From: Tolypothrix campylonemoides VB511288
GTDB taxonomy: Bacteria > Cyanobacteriota > Cyanobacteriia > Cyanobacteriales > Nostocaceae
Direction of reading: 5' to 3'
NCBI GenBank assembly: GCA_000828075.3
Contig: JXCB02000023.1
Coordinates: 342,596-406,595 of the forward strand
DNA: 64,000 nt
The position numbers were made by a program, and so were the translations under genes. Within the stretch, counting starts at the first letter, position 1; each line of letters starts with the position of its first letter. Under the pieces are notes generated by a model. The model was given only the letters and a program-made list of their open reading frames with translations. It was not told the origin of the DNA and did no database searches. Positions 55,183-63,518 of this stretch are shown here, piece after piece.

Positions 55183-56343
55183 CTAACTTACTGTTGTCAA
55201 AGCTTGTAGCGCTTCTCGCACTCTTTGGTTGCGAATTTCGCCAGTGTGGGTAATGCAAGCGGCGTCGATAATGTCGTCGGCAAAGTTCACTTGCAATGCT
55301 TTATCTTTAATCAAAAGCTGCATCAACGATGTCACGTTTTTGGAATATAATTGGCTGGCGTGGACTGGCAGCGATGATGGTAAGTTGATAGGACCAATGA
55401 TGGTGACGCCGTTCCAAACTATATCCTTGCCGGGATCAGTGCAGGCGCAGTTACCACCTTGTTCGGCGGCGAGATCCACAATCACCGAACCTGGTTTCAT
55501 TTGTGCCACCATTTCTTCAGTTACCAAAAGTGGTGCTTTTCTTCCAGGAACTTGGGCGGTAGTAATCACCACATCAGCATTTTTGACGTGTTCGGTGACG
55601 ACTTCCTGAGTGCGCTGTTTGCTGGCTTCAGAAATTTCTTTGGCGTAGCCTCCGGCGGCGGTTGTTTCTTCTTCTAGTTTGACTTCGACAAATTTTGCCC
55701 CCAAACTTTGGACTTCTTCTTTGACGGCGGGGCGAATATCAAAGGCTTCTACGATCGCTCCCAAACGTCTGGCGGTGGCGATCGCCTGCAACCCAGCTAC
55801 ACCAGCACCCATGACAAACACTTTCGCTGGAGCTATTGTCCCAGCTGCTGTTGTCAACATCGGGAAATATTTTGGTAATGCTGCTGCACCAATCAATACT
55901 GCTTTGTAACCTGCGATTGATGCTTGCGAAGATAACGCATCCATGCTTTGCGCCCGAGTTGTACGCGGGATCATCTCCATACTGAGAGCAGTTACCTTAC
56001 GTTCTGCGAGTTGCTGCGCTACCAATGGATTCCCCAAAGGATTGAGAAAGCTAATGAGCACAGCCCCATCATGAAGCAAGTCAATTTCTGAGCGTCCATC
56101 TTCTCGCTCTTGCGGAGGGCTGACTTTAACCAGAATATCAGCTTCACTCCATAATGTAGCGCTATCAGCGATCACTTTAGCTCCTGCTGCCTCATAAGCA
56201 GCATCAGAAAAGAAAGCTCGCTCACCTGCACCACTTTCTACCCACACTTCCAAACCTTGTTTTACCAATCGGGCAACGGTGTCAGGAATCAAGGCAACTC
56301 GACGCTCACAAACTTCAATTTCTTTGGCAACTGCTATTCTCAT
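55183..56343 (-). CDS. pntA1: NAD(P) transhydrogenase subunit alpha part 1
   Basis: The 386-residue soluble NAD(H)-binding subunit shows the alanine dehydrogenase/PNT N-terminal domain (MRIAVAKEIEVCERRVALIP), the RTTRAQSMDALSSQASIAGY segment and the Rossmann motif VFVMGAGVAGLQAIATARRL. First gene of the operon pntA1-pntA2-pntB. The gap to pntA2 holds a degenerate CAGATGGATGCTGATAAAAA repeat fragment of the ACCACAGAT family. Confidence 0.95.
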   Translation of the reverse strand: MRIAVAKEIEVCERRVALIPDTVARLVKQGLEVWVESGAGERAFFSDAAYEAAGAKVIADSATLWSEADILVKVSPPQEREDGRSEIDLLHDGAVLISFLNPLGNPLVAQQLAERKVTALSMEMIPRTTRAQSMDALSSQASIAGYKAVLIGAAALPKYFPMLTTAAGTIAPAKVFVMGAGVAGLQAIATARRLGAIVEAFDIRPAVKEEVQSLGAKFVEVKLEEETTAAGGYAKEISEASKQRTQEVVTEHVKNADVVITTAQVPGRKAPLLVTEEMVAQMKPGSVIVDLAAEQGGNCACTDPGKDIVWNGVTIIGPINLPSSLPVHASQLYSKNVTSLMQLLIKDKALQVNFADDIIDAACITHTGEIRNQRVREALQALTTVS

Positions 56344-57222
56344 GCAATCTCCTTAAGATAACTACCTATTTTCTCCAAGCTGTGAAATTTTTCAGGGTGA
56401 GGCAAGTACACGTATAGTGCCAGCAGCTATTAGCAGTTGGTTTGCCAAACTAGACTTAACCTTTGTCACGCTTTACAATTACCTACCCAAAGCCTCAATT
56501 TTTTTCTCGCAGGATTTAAAGATTCCCATGTATTTGTATGCAAAGCCTATCTATTGCACATCCTATGTCAATCCCCAAAATTTGCTTCTTTGTCTTTAAC
56601 TTCTTTTAGGAATTGAAAAATCCTGTTCCGATTTTTTTACATTCTGCAATATTGATAAAGTTCTCAAAAGCTCTCCCCAAATAATCTTAATAAATCCTGC
56701 TTTGAGTACAACTTATTTTAGCCAATTTCATCCAAGTTCACTACTGATGTCACTCTTACATTACTCAATTTTTATAACAATTCTCTTAAATTTAGATACA
56801 GTTGTACATATTTAGCAACACAATCAAATTTCAACGTGTTTTCACTAAAGGGGATTAGGGATTAGGGATTAGGGATTGGGGATTAGGAATTAGGTAATTG
56901 CCACTCCCCAGTCTCCAGCCCCCAGTACCTAGTACCCAGTCGCCAGTACCCAGTACCCACCAAGGAGTACGTTGCTGCGGGACTCCTTGCGGCAACTAGT
57001 TGAGTTCAAATCAAGAAATTTTTCTATATTTTTTAAGGTGCTATATTTTACTATTAATATTTTTGTTTAAGTAATTACCTTTAAAGAGGCACTTTTGTTG
57101 GCATTTTACGTCCAATACCAATATCTAACCAATATCTAAATGTCTAGTAGTAAAGTTTAGTTACGAACCTTTAGTCCCAGTTGTTTAGACAAAAGACTTA
57201 TTTCTGCCTCAGGAGCTTAACC
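56344..57222. other. 879-base gap upstream of pnt operon, no gene
   Basis: AT-rich sequence next to pntA1 must hold the operon's promoter. A GGGGATTAGGGATTAGGG array followed by CCCAGTACCCAGT-type arrays lies at 56850-56958. No coding region or RNA gene is recognised. Confidence 0.5.
56850..56958. repeat. GGGATTA and CCCAGTA heptamer arrays
   Basis: Units of GGGATTA (56852-56890) face units of CCCAGTA/CCCAGTC (56906-56958), forming a loosely inverted pair as at 40428-40513. Confidence 0.85.
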
Positions 57223-57735
57223 ATGCGACGTTTACTTTCTACTTTAGCCGTGACTAGCTGTTTGCTGGCTGGAATACCAGCTATAAGCTGGGCACAGAGT
57301 TTGCCAGGGTTTACGCTGTTTAGCGGTGTCAAAAGTGAAAATCAGCTACCATTCCGGTTAGATTTTGGCGGACAAACCAATGGCTGGGATAGGTACAGAC
57401 TGAAAATTTCTAACAAAAAGCTGAAAACAGCAGTGGCTCATTTTGTCATTTCTTATCCTGATTATTACAAAGGAACCTTTGACCCTAAAGAGATTGAGGT
57501 TAGGGTTAGGGACAAAAAGGTCCCATTATCAGAGGTGAAGTGGGATAAAGAAAATCGCGTCATTCAAATTTATCCCGAAGAACCAATACCAGCAGGTAAC
57601 AGTGTTGAGTTGGTTCTCTCTAACGTGAAAAACCCAGCTTTTGGTGGAGTTTTCTATTTTAACTGCTCAATTCAGTCTCCTGGCGATGTACCGCTATCGC
57701 GCTACGTCGGAACATGGATTATCAGCATTAGTTAA
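57223..57735 (+). CDS. DUF2808 exported protein
   Basis: ATG 57223 follows AGGAG at seven bases and gives a 170-residue product with a signal peptide (LLSTLAVTSCLLAGIPAISW, cut after about residue 23). The rest matches the cyanobacterial DUF2808 family: WDRYRLKISNKKLKTAVAHF, YYKGTFDPKEIEVRVRDKKV and GGVFYFNCSIQSPGDVPLSR. The function is unknown; an envelope location is expected. The family has a beta-sandwich character by eye. Confidence 0.85.
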   Translation: MRRLLSTLAVTSCLLAGIPAISWAQSLPGFTLFSGVKSENQLPFRLDFGGQTNGWDRYRLKISNKKLKTAVAHFVISYPDYYKGTFDPKEIEVRVRDKKVPLSEVKWDKENRVIQIYPEEPIPAGNSVELVLSNVKNPAFGGVFYFNCSIQSPGDVPLSRYVGTWIISIS

Positions 57736-57754
57736 GTTAACGCTCCATGCCTCG

Positions 57755-57865
57755 TTCCCAGCCTGAGGCTGGGAATGCAGCTTTAGGAGGCTCTGCCTAA
57801 TTGCCTGCCTTAAGAGCGTTACTAGCCGCTTTAAGGGCATTTCCAGGTTTCACCTGGAAACGAGA
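57755..57865. repeat. TTCCCAGCCT palindrome family, second copy
   Basis: TTCCCAGCCT-GAG-GCTGGGAA (57755-57775), then GGAGGCTCTGCCT (57786-57798), then TTTCCAGGTTTCACCTGGAAA (about 57840-57860) form successive palindromes, as at 35185-35229. Confidence 0.8.
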
Positions 57866-57978
57866 GAATTCCTCCCAGTCCCTAGTCCCCAGTCCCCATA
57901 AACACATTTTTTGCAAATTAAGTGATATAATTGTAAATTGTGACTTTTTTTATAAAAATTGTCTAAGAGGGTAAAAAC

Positions 57979-58113
57979 ATGAAGAGAACGCTGGAAGGCA
58001 CTAGCCGTAAGAGAAAAAGAACCTCTGGTTTTCGCGCCAGGATGCGAACTCCAGACGGTAGAAACGTCATCAAGGCTAGAAGAAGAAAGGGACGCTACCG
58101 TTTGAGCGTATAA
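57979..58113 (+). CDS. rpmH: Ribosomal protein bL34
   Basis: The 44-residue product [20 protein letters not shown] with [20 protein letters not shown] and RLSV is bL34. An AGAGGG ribosome site is upstream. It opens the conserved rpmH-rnpA-yidC-jag cluster that in many bacteria lies next to the replication origin; no dnaA box cluster was noticed here. Confidence 0.97.
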   Translation: MKRTLEGTSRKRKRTSGFRARMRTPDGRNVIKARRRKGRYRLSV

Positions 58114-58140
58114 GGCATCCCAAAGCAATTCATAGCAGTT

Positions 58141-58560
58141 GTGGCATTGCCTAAAGCAAATCGGCTAAAATCTCACAGAGATTTCCAGGCAGTTTTCCGG
58201 GAAGGAATTCGTCGTCATGGTTTACATTTAACATTAAGAGCCTTGCGACCGTCACCTTCCTGCAAACCTTCTGCGGATACTGCTAGGGAAATGCAAACAA
58301 ACGACAACGTAAATCTGACTCCAGCCCAGATAGGCATTTCGATTAGCACAAAAGTCAGCAAACGAGCAGTCGTTCGCAACCGCCTGAAACGGCAAATAGC
58401 AGCTGCATTGTATAAGTTGTTGCCAAGGATATTACCAGGATGGCGGATTGTGGTTGTTGTGAAACCAACAGCAGCAGATCTGAAGTGCGTAAGCCAACAA
58501 TTTCTGCAAGAATTAGAGCAGTTGTTGGCACAAGCAGAGGTGTTCAATGGGCATTCGTGA
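58141..58560 (+). CDS. rnpA: Ribonuclease P protein component
   Basis: The GTG-started 139-residue protein shows the RnpA N-terminal ALPKANRLKSHRDFQAVFRE and the signature region SKRAVVRNRLKRQIAAALYK. RnpA helps the RNase P RNA bind precursor tRNAs. It carries an insertion (about residues 37-58, PSPSCKPSADTAREMQTNDN) between the first strands, common in cyanobacteria. Follows rpmH by 27 bases and overlaps the next gene by 14. Confidence 0.95.
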   Translation: MALPKANRLKSHRDFQAVFREGIRRHGLHLTLRALRPSPSCKPSADTAREMQTNDNVNLTPAQIGISISTKVSKRAVVRNRLKRQIAAALYKLLPRILPGWRIVVVVKPTAADLKCVSQQFLQELEQLLAQAEVFNGHS

Positions 58561-58936
58561 AGAAGTTTATTTTGAGGGTGGTCCCCATATTGGGGATTTA
58601 ATTACAAACATATTGATTGGACTAACAGTTGTTGGACTACCATTGACAGTCGGGGCGATTGTTAGGGCATTGTGGCTGCGCTACCGTATCAGCGATCGCA
58701 GGGTTTCTGTGACTGGTGGTTGGAGGGGGCGCGATCGCACCGATGTGATTTACTCAGAAATCGTCAAAATTGTCAAAGTTCCCCGTGGTATAGGAGCCTG
58801 GGGAGATATGGTTCTGACTCTTAGAGATGGTAGTCGTCTGGAAATACGGGCAATTCCCAAGTTTCGGGAAATTTATGACTACATCGAAGAAAGAGTCATC
58901 GCCAAAAACCCTAACTATGCGGGTGCTAAGAAGTGA
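58547..58936 (+). CDS. PH-domain membrane protein in the rnpA-yidC cluster
   Basis: The 129-residue protein starts inside the end of rnpA (14-base overlap). It has a membrane helix (LITNILIGLTVVGLPLTVGA) and a bacterial PH (DUF304-like) domain (YRISDRRVSVTGGWRGRDRT, IVKIVKVPRGIGAWGDMVLT). The position between rnpA and yidC is conserved in cyanobacteria and suggests a link to membrane-protein biogenesis; no function is known. Confidence 0.88.
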   Translation: MGIREEVYFEGGPHIGDLITNILIGLTVVGLPLTVGAIVRALWLRYRISDRRVSVTGGWRGRDRTDVIYSEIVKIVKVPRGIGAWGDMVLTLRDGSRLEIRAIPKFREIYDYIEERVIAKNPNYAGAKK

Positions 58937-59133
58937 TGAGGGGGATAACGAGGACAAAGGAGACAAGGAGGATAAAGAGGATAAATGAGAAATTCTTTAC
59001 TCCCTCCCTCCCTGCCTCCCTCATCTCATATAAATGTGCGGCTATCCGTAGTACGAAGCTAGTCACATGGAAATCACGATTTAGATAAATTAGATTAAGT
59101 CAATTTACAGTATCTCAGGTTGAATTCAAAATA

Positions 59134-60279
59134 ATGGATTTTGGTATCGGGTTTCTCTCGAACAACGTGATGCTGCCGATCATAGACTTGTTCTATAGCA
59201 TTGTGCCTAGCTATGGATTGGCGATCGTAGCATTAACATTGATCATTCGTTTTGCGCTCTATCCCCTGAGTGCTGGTTCAATTCGCAGTATGCGACGAAT
59301 GCGGATTGTACAACCTCTGATGAACAAGAAGATGCAAGAAATCAGGGAGCGGTATAAGGACGATCCGCAAAAGCAGCAAGAAGAAATGATGAACGTCCAA
59401 AAAGAATTTGGTAACCCGCTTGCAGGCTGTTTGCCACTGCTGCTGCAAATGCCAGTTTTACTAGCACTATTTGCGACATTGCGGGGTTCACCTTTTTCTG
59501 GTGTCAACTATAGTGTTAACCTGCAAATCTTTCCCACCGAACAAATCGAAAGAATTCAACCGCAAGCCTTTGCCACTCCCCCACAAAACATTTATGTTGC
59601 TGAAGGGGAACACCTTAAGGTCAGTGCTATCCTTCCCGCAGGTAACAAATTAGCGGTGGGAGAACATACAAAAATAGAATATCAAACTCCCGAGGGCAAA
59701 CCATTTCAGACACTTTTAGCAGAACACCCTAACAGTCAGTTAATCCCTGAATGGAAAATTACCAAAGGGGAAGAACGGATAAAAATTGATGCTGAGGGTA
59801 ACATAGAAGCCTTACAGCCGGGAGATGTCACAATCCAGGGAACAATTCCGGGACTCGCAGCAAGTCAAGGATTTCTCTTTATTGATGCCTTAGGTCGAGT
59901 TGGTGCAACTGATCCAGACGGTACCATTCACTGGGATATCGTCGCAATGGTCGTCCTGTTTGGTATCACCCTCTACGTCAGCCAAGTCCTTTCTGGACAA
60001 AATAGCACTAATGCCAACCCGCAGCAGGACACAGTAAACAAAATCACTCCCGTCATCTTTTCTGGGATGTTTTTGTTCTTCCCCCTACCAGCTGGGGTAC
60101 TGATGTATATGGTGATTGGTAATATTTTCCAAACACTGCAAACCTATATTCTCACGCGCGAACCTCTGCCTGAAGAACTACAAAAAATTGTAGACACTCA
60201 GAAGAAAGAAGAAGAAAGCGCACAACAAAAATCGCTACCGTTTGAACCAAAAAGTTCTAAGAAAAAGACTACAGGGTAA
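59134..60279 (+). CDS. yidC: Membrane protein insertase YidC/Oxa1/Alb3
   Basis: The 381-residue protein has the YidC core: [40 protein letters not shown], an extended loop (residues about 130-255) and the final helices ([40 protein letters not shown]). Arg in the first helix is conserved for substrate insertion. It inserts membrane proteins, including thylakoid proteins, and ends in a lysine-rich tail. jag starts within its stop codon (TAATG). Confidence 0.95.
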   Translation: MDFGIGFLSNNVMLPIIDLFYSIVPSYGLAIVALTLIIRFALYPLSAGSIRSMRRMRIVQPLMNKKMQEIRERYKDDPQKQQEEMMNVQKEFGNPLAGCLPLLLQMPVLLALFATLRGSPFSGVNYSVNLQIFPTEQIERIQPQAFATPPQNIYVAEGEHLKVSAILPAGNKLAVGEHTKIEYQTPEGKPFQTLLAEHPNSQLIPEWKITKGEERIKIDAEGNIEALQPGDVTIQGTIPGLAASQGFLFIDALGRVGATDPDGTIHWDIVAMVVLFGITLYVSQVLSGQNSTNANPQQDTVNKITPVIFSGMFLFFPLPAGVLMYMVIGNIFQTLQTYILTREPLPEELQKIVDTQKKEEESAQQKSLPFEPKSSKKKTTG

Positions 60280-60797
60280 TGATGACAGACAGTCGAATGG
60301 AACGCGGTCAGGAGTGGTTGAAAACACTGCTGCAACTTAATGGGCTATCTGTTGATATTGAAGGTGAGATAGAAACAATCGTTCATCAGGATGAGGAATC
60401 TCCAGAACCTGATATTTACTGGTTAACGATTGATGAAACAAACCTAACGCCGGAGCAAATCGAGATTTTAACGGGTCCCGATGGTTCAGTGCTAGATGCA
60501 ATTCAGTATCTAGCAAATTCTATTCTCAACTTAAATCAACTACAAGAGGAACAAGCCTCATACACTGTTGAGTTGAATGGCTACCGTGTTAAGAGATTTG
60601 CAGAAATTCGTGCAATGGCTGAAGCAGCAGCAGCGCAAGTGCGTTCCTCTGGTCAAGAAGTAGAAATCAAGTCACTCAGTTCAGCCGAACGTCGTCAAGT
60701 TCACACATTATTTAAGGAATTTGATGACTTAGAAACCTTCAGCCGAGGGAAAGAGCCTTTTCGTCAGCTTGTTGTACGCCTTGCATCAATCGAATAA
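60279..60797 (+). CDS. jag: RNA-binding protein Jag/KhpB (R3H domain)
   Basis: The 172-residue product begins at the overlap TAATG (ATG 60279 or 60282). It has a KH-like domain (ILTGPDGSVLDAIQYLANSI) and an R3H domain (EIKSLSSAERRQVHTLFKEF, with Arg-x3-His). Jag/KhpB binds small RNAs and mRNAs and usually accompanies yidC. The Jag-N domain of Firmicutes is missing, as in other cyanobacteria. Confidence 0.94.
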   Translation: MMTDSRMERGQEWLKTLLQLNGLSVDIEGEIETIVHQDEESPEPDIYWLTIDETNLTPEQIEILTGPDGSVLDAIQYLANSILNLNQLQEEQASYTVELNGYRVKRFAEIRAMAEAAAAQVRSSGQEVEIKSLSSAERRQVHTLFKEFDDLETFSRGKEPFRQLVVRLASIE

Positions 60798-60804
60798 CTG
60801 AACA

Positions 60805-60890
60805 GTTAGGAGTCAAGAGTCAAGAGTGAGGAGTCAAGAGTTAACACAAAAATTGATAACTCATAACTCATCACTCATAACTCATTACTT
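60805..60890. repeat. GAGTCAA and ATAACTC simple repeats
   Basis: GGAGTCAAGAGTCAAGAG and GAGGAGTCAAGAGTT (60808-60841) are followed by ATAACTCATAACTCATC and ACTCATAACTCATT (60857-60888), heptamer-type arrays between jag and the yceD-like gene. Confidence 0.8.
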
Positions 60891-61054
60891 TTATAGAAAA
60901 ATTTCTATCAAAAGTTTCGGAAATCCGAATTTAGTAGTTATAAAACTAATTTGTAGAAAAGCTAGACTTAAATATGTATTAACAGCTGCATCGCTGATGA
61001 TACGCACAATTTCTAGTTACGCACAATTTGTAGTGAGGATGTCTCACAAGTCCT

Positions 61055-61564
61055 ATGGACGCAATTTATATTCCGCAGCTTACTAAAGCGCCGGAACGGA
61101 CAGAAGAAATCCAAGTGAATGAGTTTCTGCCCGGTTTAGAAACTTTGACACCAGTTCGCGGTCGCATCCGTGTGGAGCATCACGGTAATTATTTAGATGT
61201 TTCAAGTCAGGCAGAAACAATCATTACTTGTACCTGCAATCGGTGCTTGCAAAACTATAATCATCGTTTGACGGTTGAACCCAACGAAATCATCTGGTTA
61301 GATGAATCAGCTAACGAAACAGATGACCTGCCATTAGAACGGGAAGTCGCTTTAGATGATTTAGTAGAAACGCTCTCACCTGATGGATATTTTTATCCAG
61401 ATCAATGGCTGTACGAGCAAATGTGTTTGGAATTGCCCCAGCGACAGTTGTGTGATGCCAATTGTCAGGGTATTCAACCAAGCGCTGATAGCAACTTCAA
61501 TCATTCTGTTGACAGGCGTTGGTCTTCTTTGGAATCTTTGAAAAACAAATTACCAGGAGCGTAG
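61055..61564 (+). CDS. YceD family (DUF177) protein
   Basis: The 169-residue protein has the YceD/DUF177 pattern, including a Cys-rich metal-binding-like pair TCTCNRCLQNYNHRLTVE and LPQRQLCDANCQG, and LDDLVETLSPDGYFYPDQWL in the middle. YceD proteins are tied to ribosomal RNA or ribosome maturation, often next to rpmF; here it follows jag. ATG 61055 fits the family. A strong palindrome follows the stop. Confidence 0.88.
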   Translation: MDAIYIPQLTKAPERTEEIQVNEFLPGLETLTPVRGRIRVEHHGNYLDVSSQAETIITCTCNRCLQNYNHRLTVEPNEIIWLDESANETDDLPLEREVALDDLVETLSPDGYFYPDQWLYEQMCLELPQRQLCDANCQGIQPSADSNFNHSVDRRWSSLESLKNKLPGA

Positions 61565-61577
61565 ATTGATAAGTTGG

Positions 61578-61609
61578 TAGTAAGCGCTTTAGCGCTAAAG
61601 CGCTTATTA
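61578..61609. repeat. Near-perfect palindrome GCGCTTTAGCGCTAAAGCGC
   Basis: A 26-base perfect palindrome (61581-61606, centre AGCGCT) can form a hairpin or cruciform 20 bases after the yceD stop. It might end transcription, but no T tract follows. Similar palindromes are known as dispersed repeats in Nostoc relatives. Confidence 0.85.
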
Positions 61610-61790
61610 CAAATTAGGGTTGACTTTTGACTAGTTGACAAGATATTATATATATGATATAATAGGTTTGTGCATGAAAAGGCACCTTTTCAATAGTATT
61701 ACCACAGTAGAAAAAGACAATAAATGAACAATTGGGCTTCGTGCTCGAATACTGTAAACAAAGTTCGTTTTGTTGAGTCAGAAATGGGCA

Positions 61791-62015
61791 ATGGAAGTTC
61801 TAAAACTTACGACTACAATTGATGAATCAGGATATTTGAATCTTAATATTCCAACACAGTTAGCCGCTGGAGAAGTGAACATTGTTGTTATTTTGAATCC
61901 AGTTTCGTCAGAAGGGCAGCAAAAATCCAGCTATGATTTCTCCGACTTGGTAGGGCGGTTAAGTTGGCAGGGAGATGCACTTCTTATGCAGAGGACTGTA
62001 CGGGATGAGTGGTAA
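61791..62015 (+). CDS. Putative antitoxin of a PIN-type toxin-antitoxin pair
   Basis: ATG 61791 gives a 74-residue product (MEVLKLTTTIDESGYLNLNI, then GEVNIVVILNPVSSE, ending RDEW). The small beta-rich N-terminus and acidic C-terminal region (SYDFSDLVGRLSWQGDALLM) resemble AbrB/DUF2281-like antitoxins found next to PIN toxins. Its end overlaps a degraded PIN gene by 11 bases, the usual toxin-antitoxin arrangement. The assignment rests mainly on context. Confidence 0.7.
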   Translation: MEVLKLTTTIDESGYLNLNIPTQLAAGEVNIVVILNPVSSEGQQKSSYDFSDLVGRLSWQGDALLMQRTVRDEW

Positions 62016-62382
62016 TCGCTACGTATTGGTAAGAGATGCGATTGTGGCTCTGCTTCAAGGGAATTCTCAACTCATTCAATTACTTCAAAATGCTGATTGG
62101 ATTGCAGTTTGAGTTATTAGCCAAATTGAATTTCTGGCTTTTTCTGGGCTTAGTCAAGATGATCGTCAGCTTTTTCAACTGTTTCTTCAGCGAGTGGAGA
62201 TTATCGGTTTAGTGGCGAGTGATGCTGCATTAATTGAGAAAATAATTGAAATTCGGCTGCAATATCGATTGAAATTACCGGATGCTGTTATTGCAGCAAT
62301 GGCGATCCAAAATTCAGCAAGTTTAGTGAGTGCTGATACTGAGTTTGCAAAGGTAACAATGTTAACGGTAATTAATTGGTAG
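62005..62382 (+). pseudogene. PIN-domain (VapC-like) toxin with premature stop
   Basis: From ATG 62005 the frame reads MSGNRYVLVRDAIVALLQGN through ADWIAV, then meets TGA at 62110-62112, and then continues in the same frame with VISQIEFLAFSGLSQDDRQL and the PIN ending LPDAVIAAMAIQNSASLVSA DTEFAKV to 62382. The N-terminal catalytic motif, normally Leu-Asp-Thr-Asn, reads LVRD. Both changes suggest an inactivated endoribonuclease. The overlapping antitoxin frame is intact. Confidence 0.85.
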
Positions 62383-62602
62383 CGATCGCTCAGACGTGAT
62401 TTCCACATTCACCCCTTCCATGTATTAGACAACAGAAGCGCCGCATTCGCGTCGTTGGTGGGGAATCGGTGTTGTCAGCAATGCCCACCCTACAAGATTA
62501 GGCGATCGCACGTGCCTAAGACTATGAAAAAGCGGCTGATTTTACAGAAGCAATTCGCCGTGCGTGGATGGGTTCCACAGGCTACAGCAACTCGCATTTG
62601 TG

Positions 62603-63187
62603 CTAACTAAACACAACTTGTAAATCTAAAATAAACCCAGGTAAAACATCTTCTCCTGATAAACTTGTTGGATTATCCAACACTTCTGGTGGCTGTAAGG
62701 CGCGATAAATTTCTACTTTTTTATTTTTTGTATCAATTAACCAGCCCAGACGCAATCCATTATCAATGTATTCCTGCATTTTTTTGCGTAGCGGTTCCAC
62801 ATTGTCACTTTTGGAACGTAATTCAATCGCAAAATCTGGACAAAGTGGTGGAAAGGAGTCTTGTTCTTCTGGTTTTAATGTATCCCATCTAGCTTGAGTC
62901 ACCCAAGCTGCATCGGGAGAACGTTCTGCACCATTGGGAAGTCGGAAAGCGGTTGAGGAGTTAAAAGCAACACCAAGTAAGGATTGGCGGTTCCAAAACC
63001 AAAGTTGTCCTTCAATATCTATATTGCGCTTACCTGTATTTCCTCCCGTAGGGGGCATAATAATTAATTCTCCTGTCGCGGTTAGTTCTAGCTGTACGTC
63101 TCGGTTTGCAGCAGCGAGGAGTACGAATTGCTCTTCGGAGACTTTCAGGTTCGCGGGAATGTTGAGAGGCAAGTTGCTCATAGACAA
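62603..63187 (-). CDS. Uma2-family (DUF820) putative endonuclease
   Basis: The 194-residue product has LIIMPPTGGNTGKRNIDIEG, ERSPDAAWVTQARWDTLKPE, CPDFAIELRSKSDNVEPLRK and LGWLIDTKNKKVEIYRALQP. It is clearly paralogous to the gene at 47773-48348. The conserved acidic and Lys positions of the nuclease-like fold are present. No ribosome site of note precedes ATG 63187. Role unknown; the family is greatly expanded in cyanobacteria. Confidence 0.85.
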   Translation of the reverse strand: MSMSNLPLNIPANLKVSEEQFVLLAAANRDVQLELTATGELIIMPPTGGNTGKRNIDIEGQLWFWNRQSLLGVAFNSSTAFRLPNGAERSPDAAWVTQARWDTLKPEEQDSFPPLCPDFAIELRSKSDNVEPLRKKMQEYIDNGLRLGWLIDTKNKKVEIYRALQPPEVLDNPTSLSGEDVLPGFILDLQVVFS

Positions 63188-63260
63188 TTAAACATTAAAA
63201 ATGTCCATATTCTATATTGTCAATGATGAGTGAACTAATCATGGTTGCCTTGTTTGCGGC

Positions 63261-63380
63261 TAATACCAATTCTCTGTAAACTTGCACTAAATAATTACCT
63301 CTCTCTTCCTTGGCGTACTTGGCGTACTTGGCGGTTCATTTTTTAATATCTAAGTGCATCTTCATGGAGAATTGGTATAA
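63261..63380. repeat. Short element with ATACCAATTCTC inverted ends
   Basis: TAATACCAATTCTC at 63261-63274 and GAGAATTGGTATAA (63367-63380) are inverted with one mismatch; weaker complementarity continues inward (TGCACTAA / TAAGTGCA). Tandem CTTGGCGTA units lie inside. A short MITE-like repeat without coding capacity, in the gap 63188-63518 that otherwise holds no gene. Confidence 0.65.
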
Positions 63381-63518
63381 CCACAGCACTATGGGAAAGC
63401 GAAACTGTCGCAGTGCTTCCCTTCTTCAAGTAAAGTATGCAGGTAAAGTACACCTTTCAAAAATTGTATTAGCTAAAATACTAACGCTGGATAAAGCCCC
63501 GCACTAGTCGCCACAGTA

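Noticed and set aside
57900..58000. Replication origin next to rpmH
   Set aside because: No cluster of DnaA boxes was seen in the gap before rpmH, and dnaA is not in the window.
62480..62602. Gene remnant before the Uma2 stop
   Set aside because: A short frame (ADFTEAIRRAWMGSTGYSNS) looks protein-like, but no family could be recognised and it overlaps repeat sequence.
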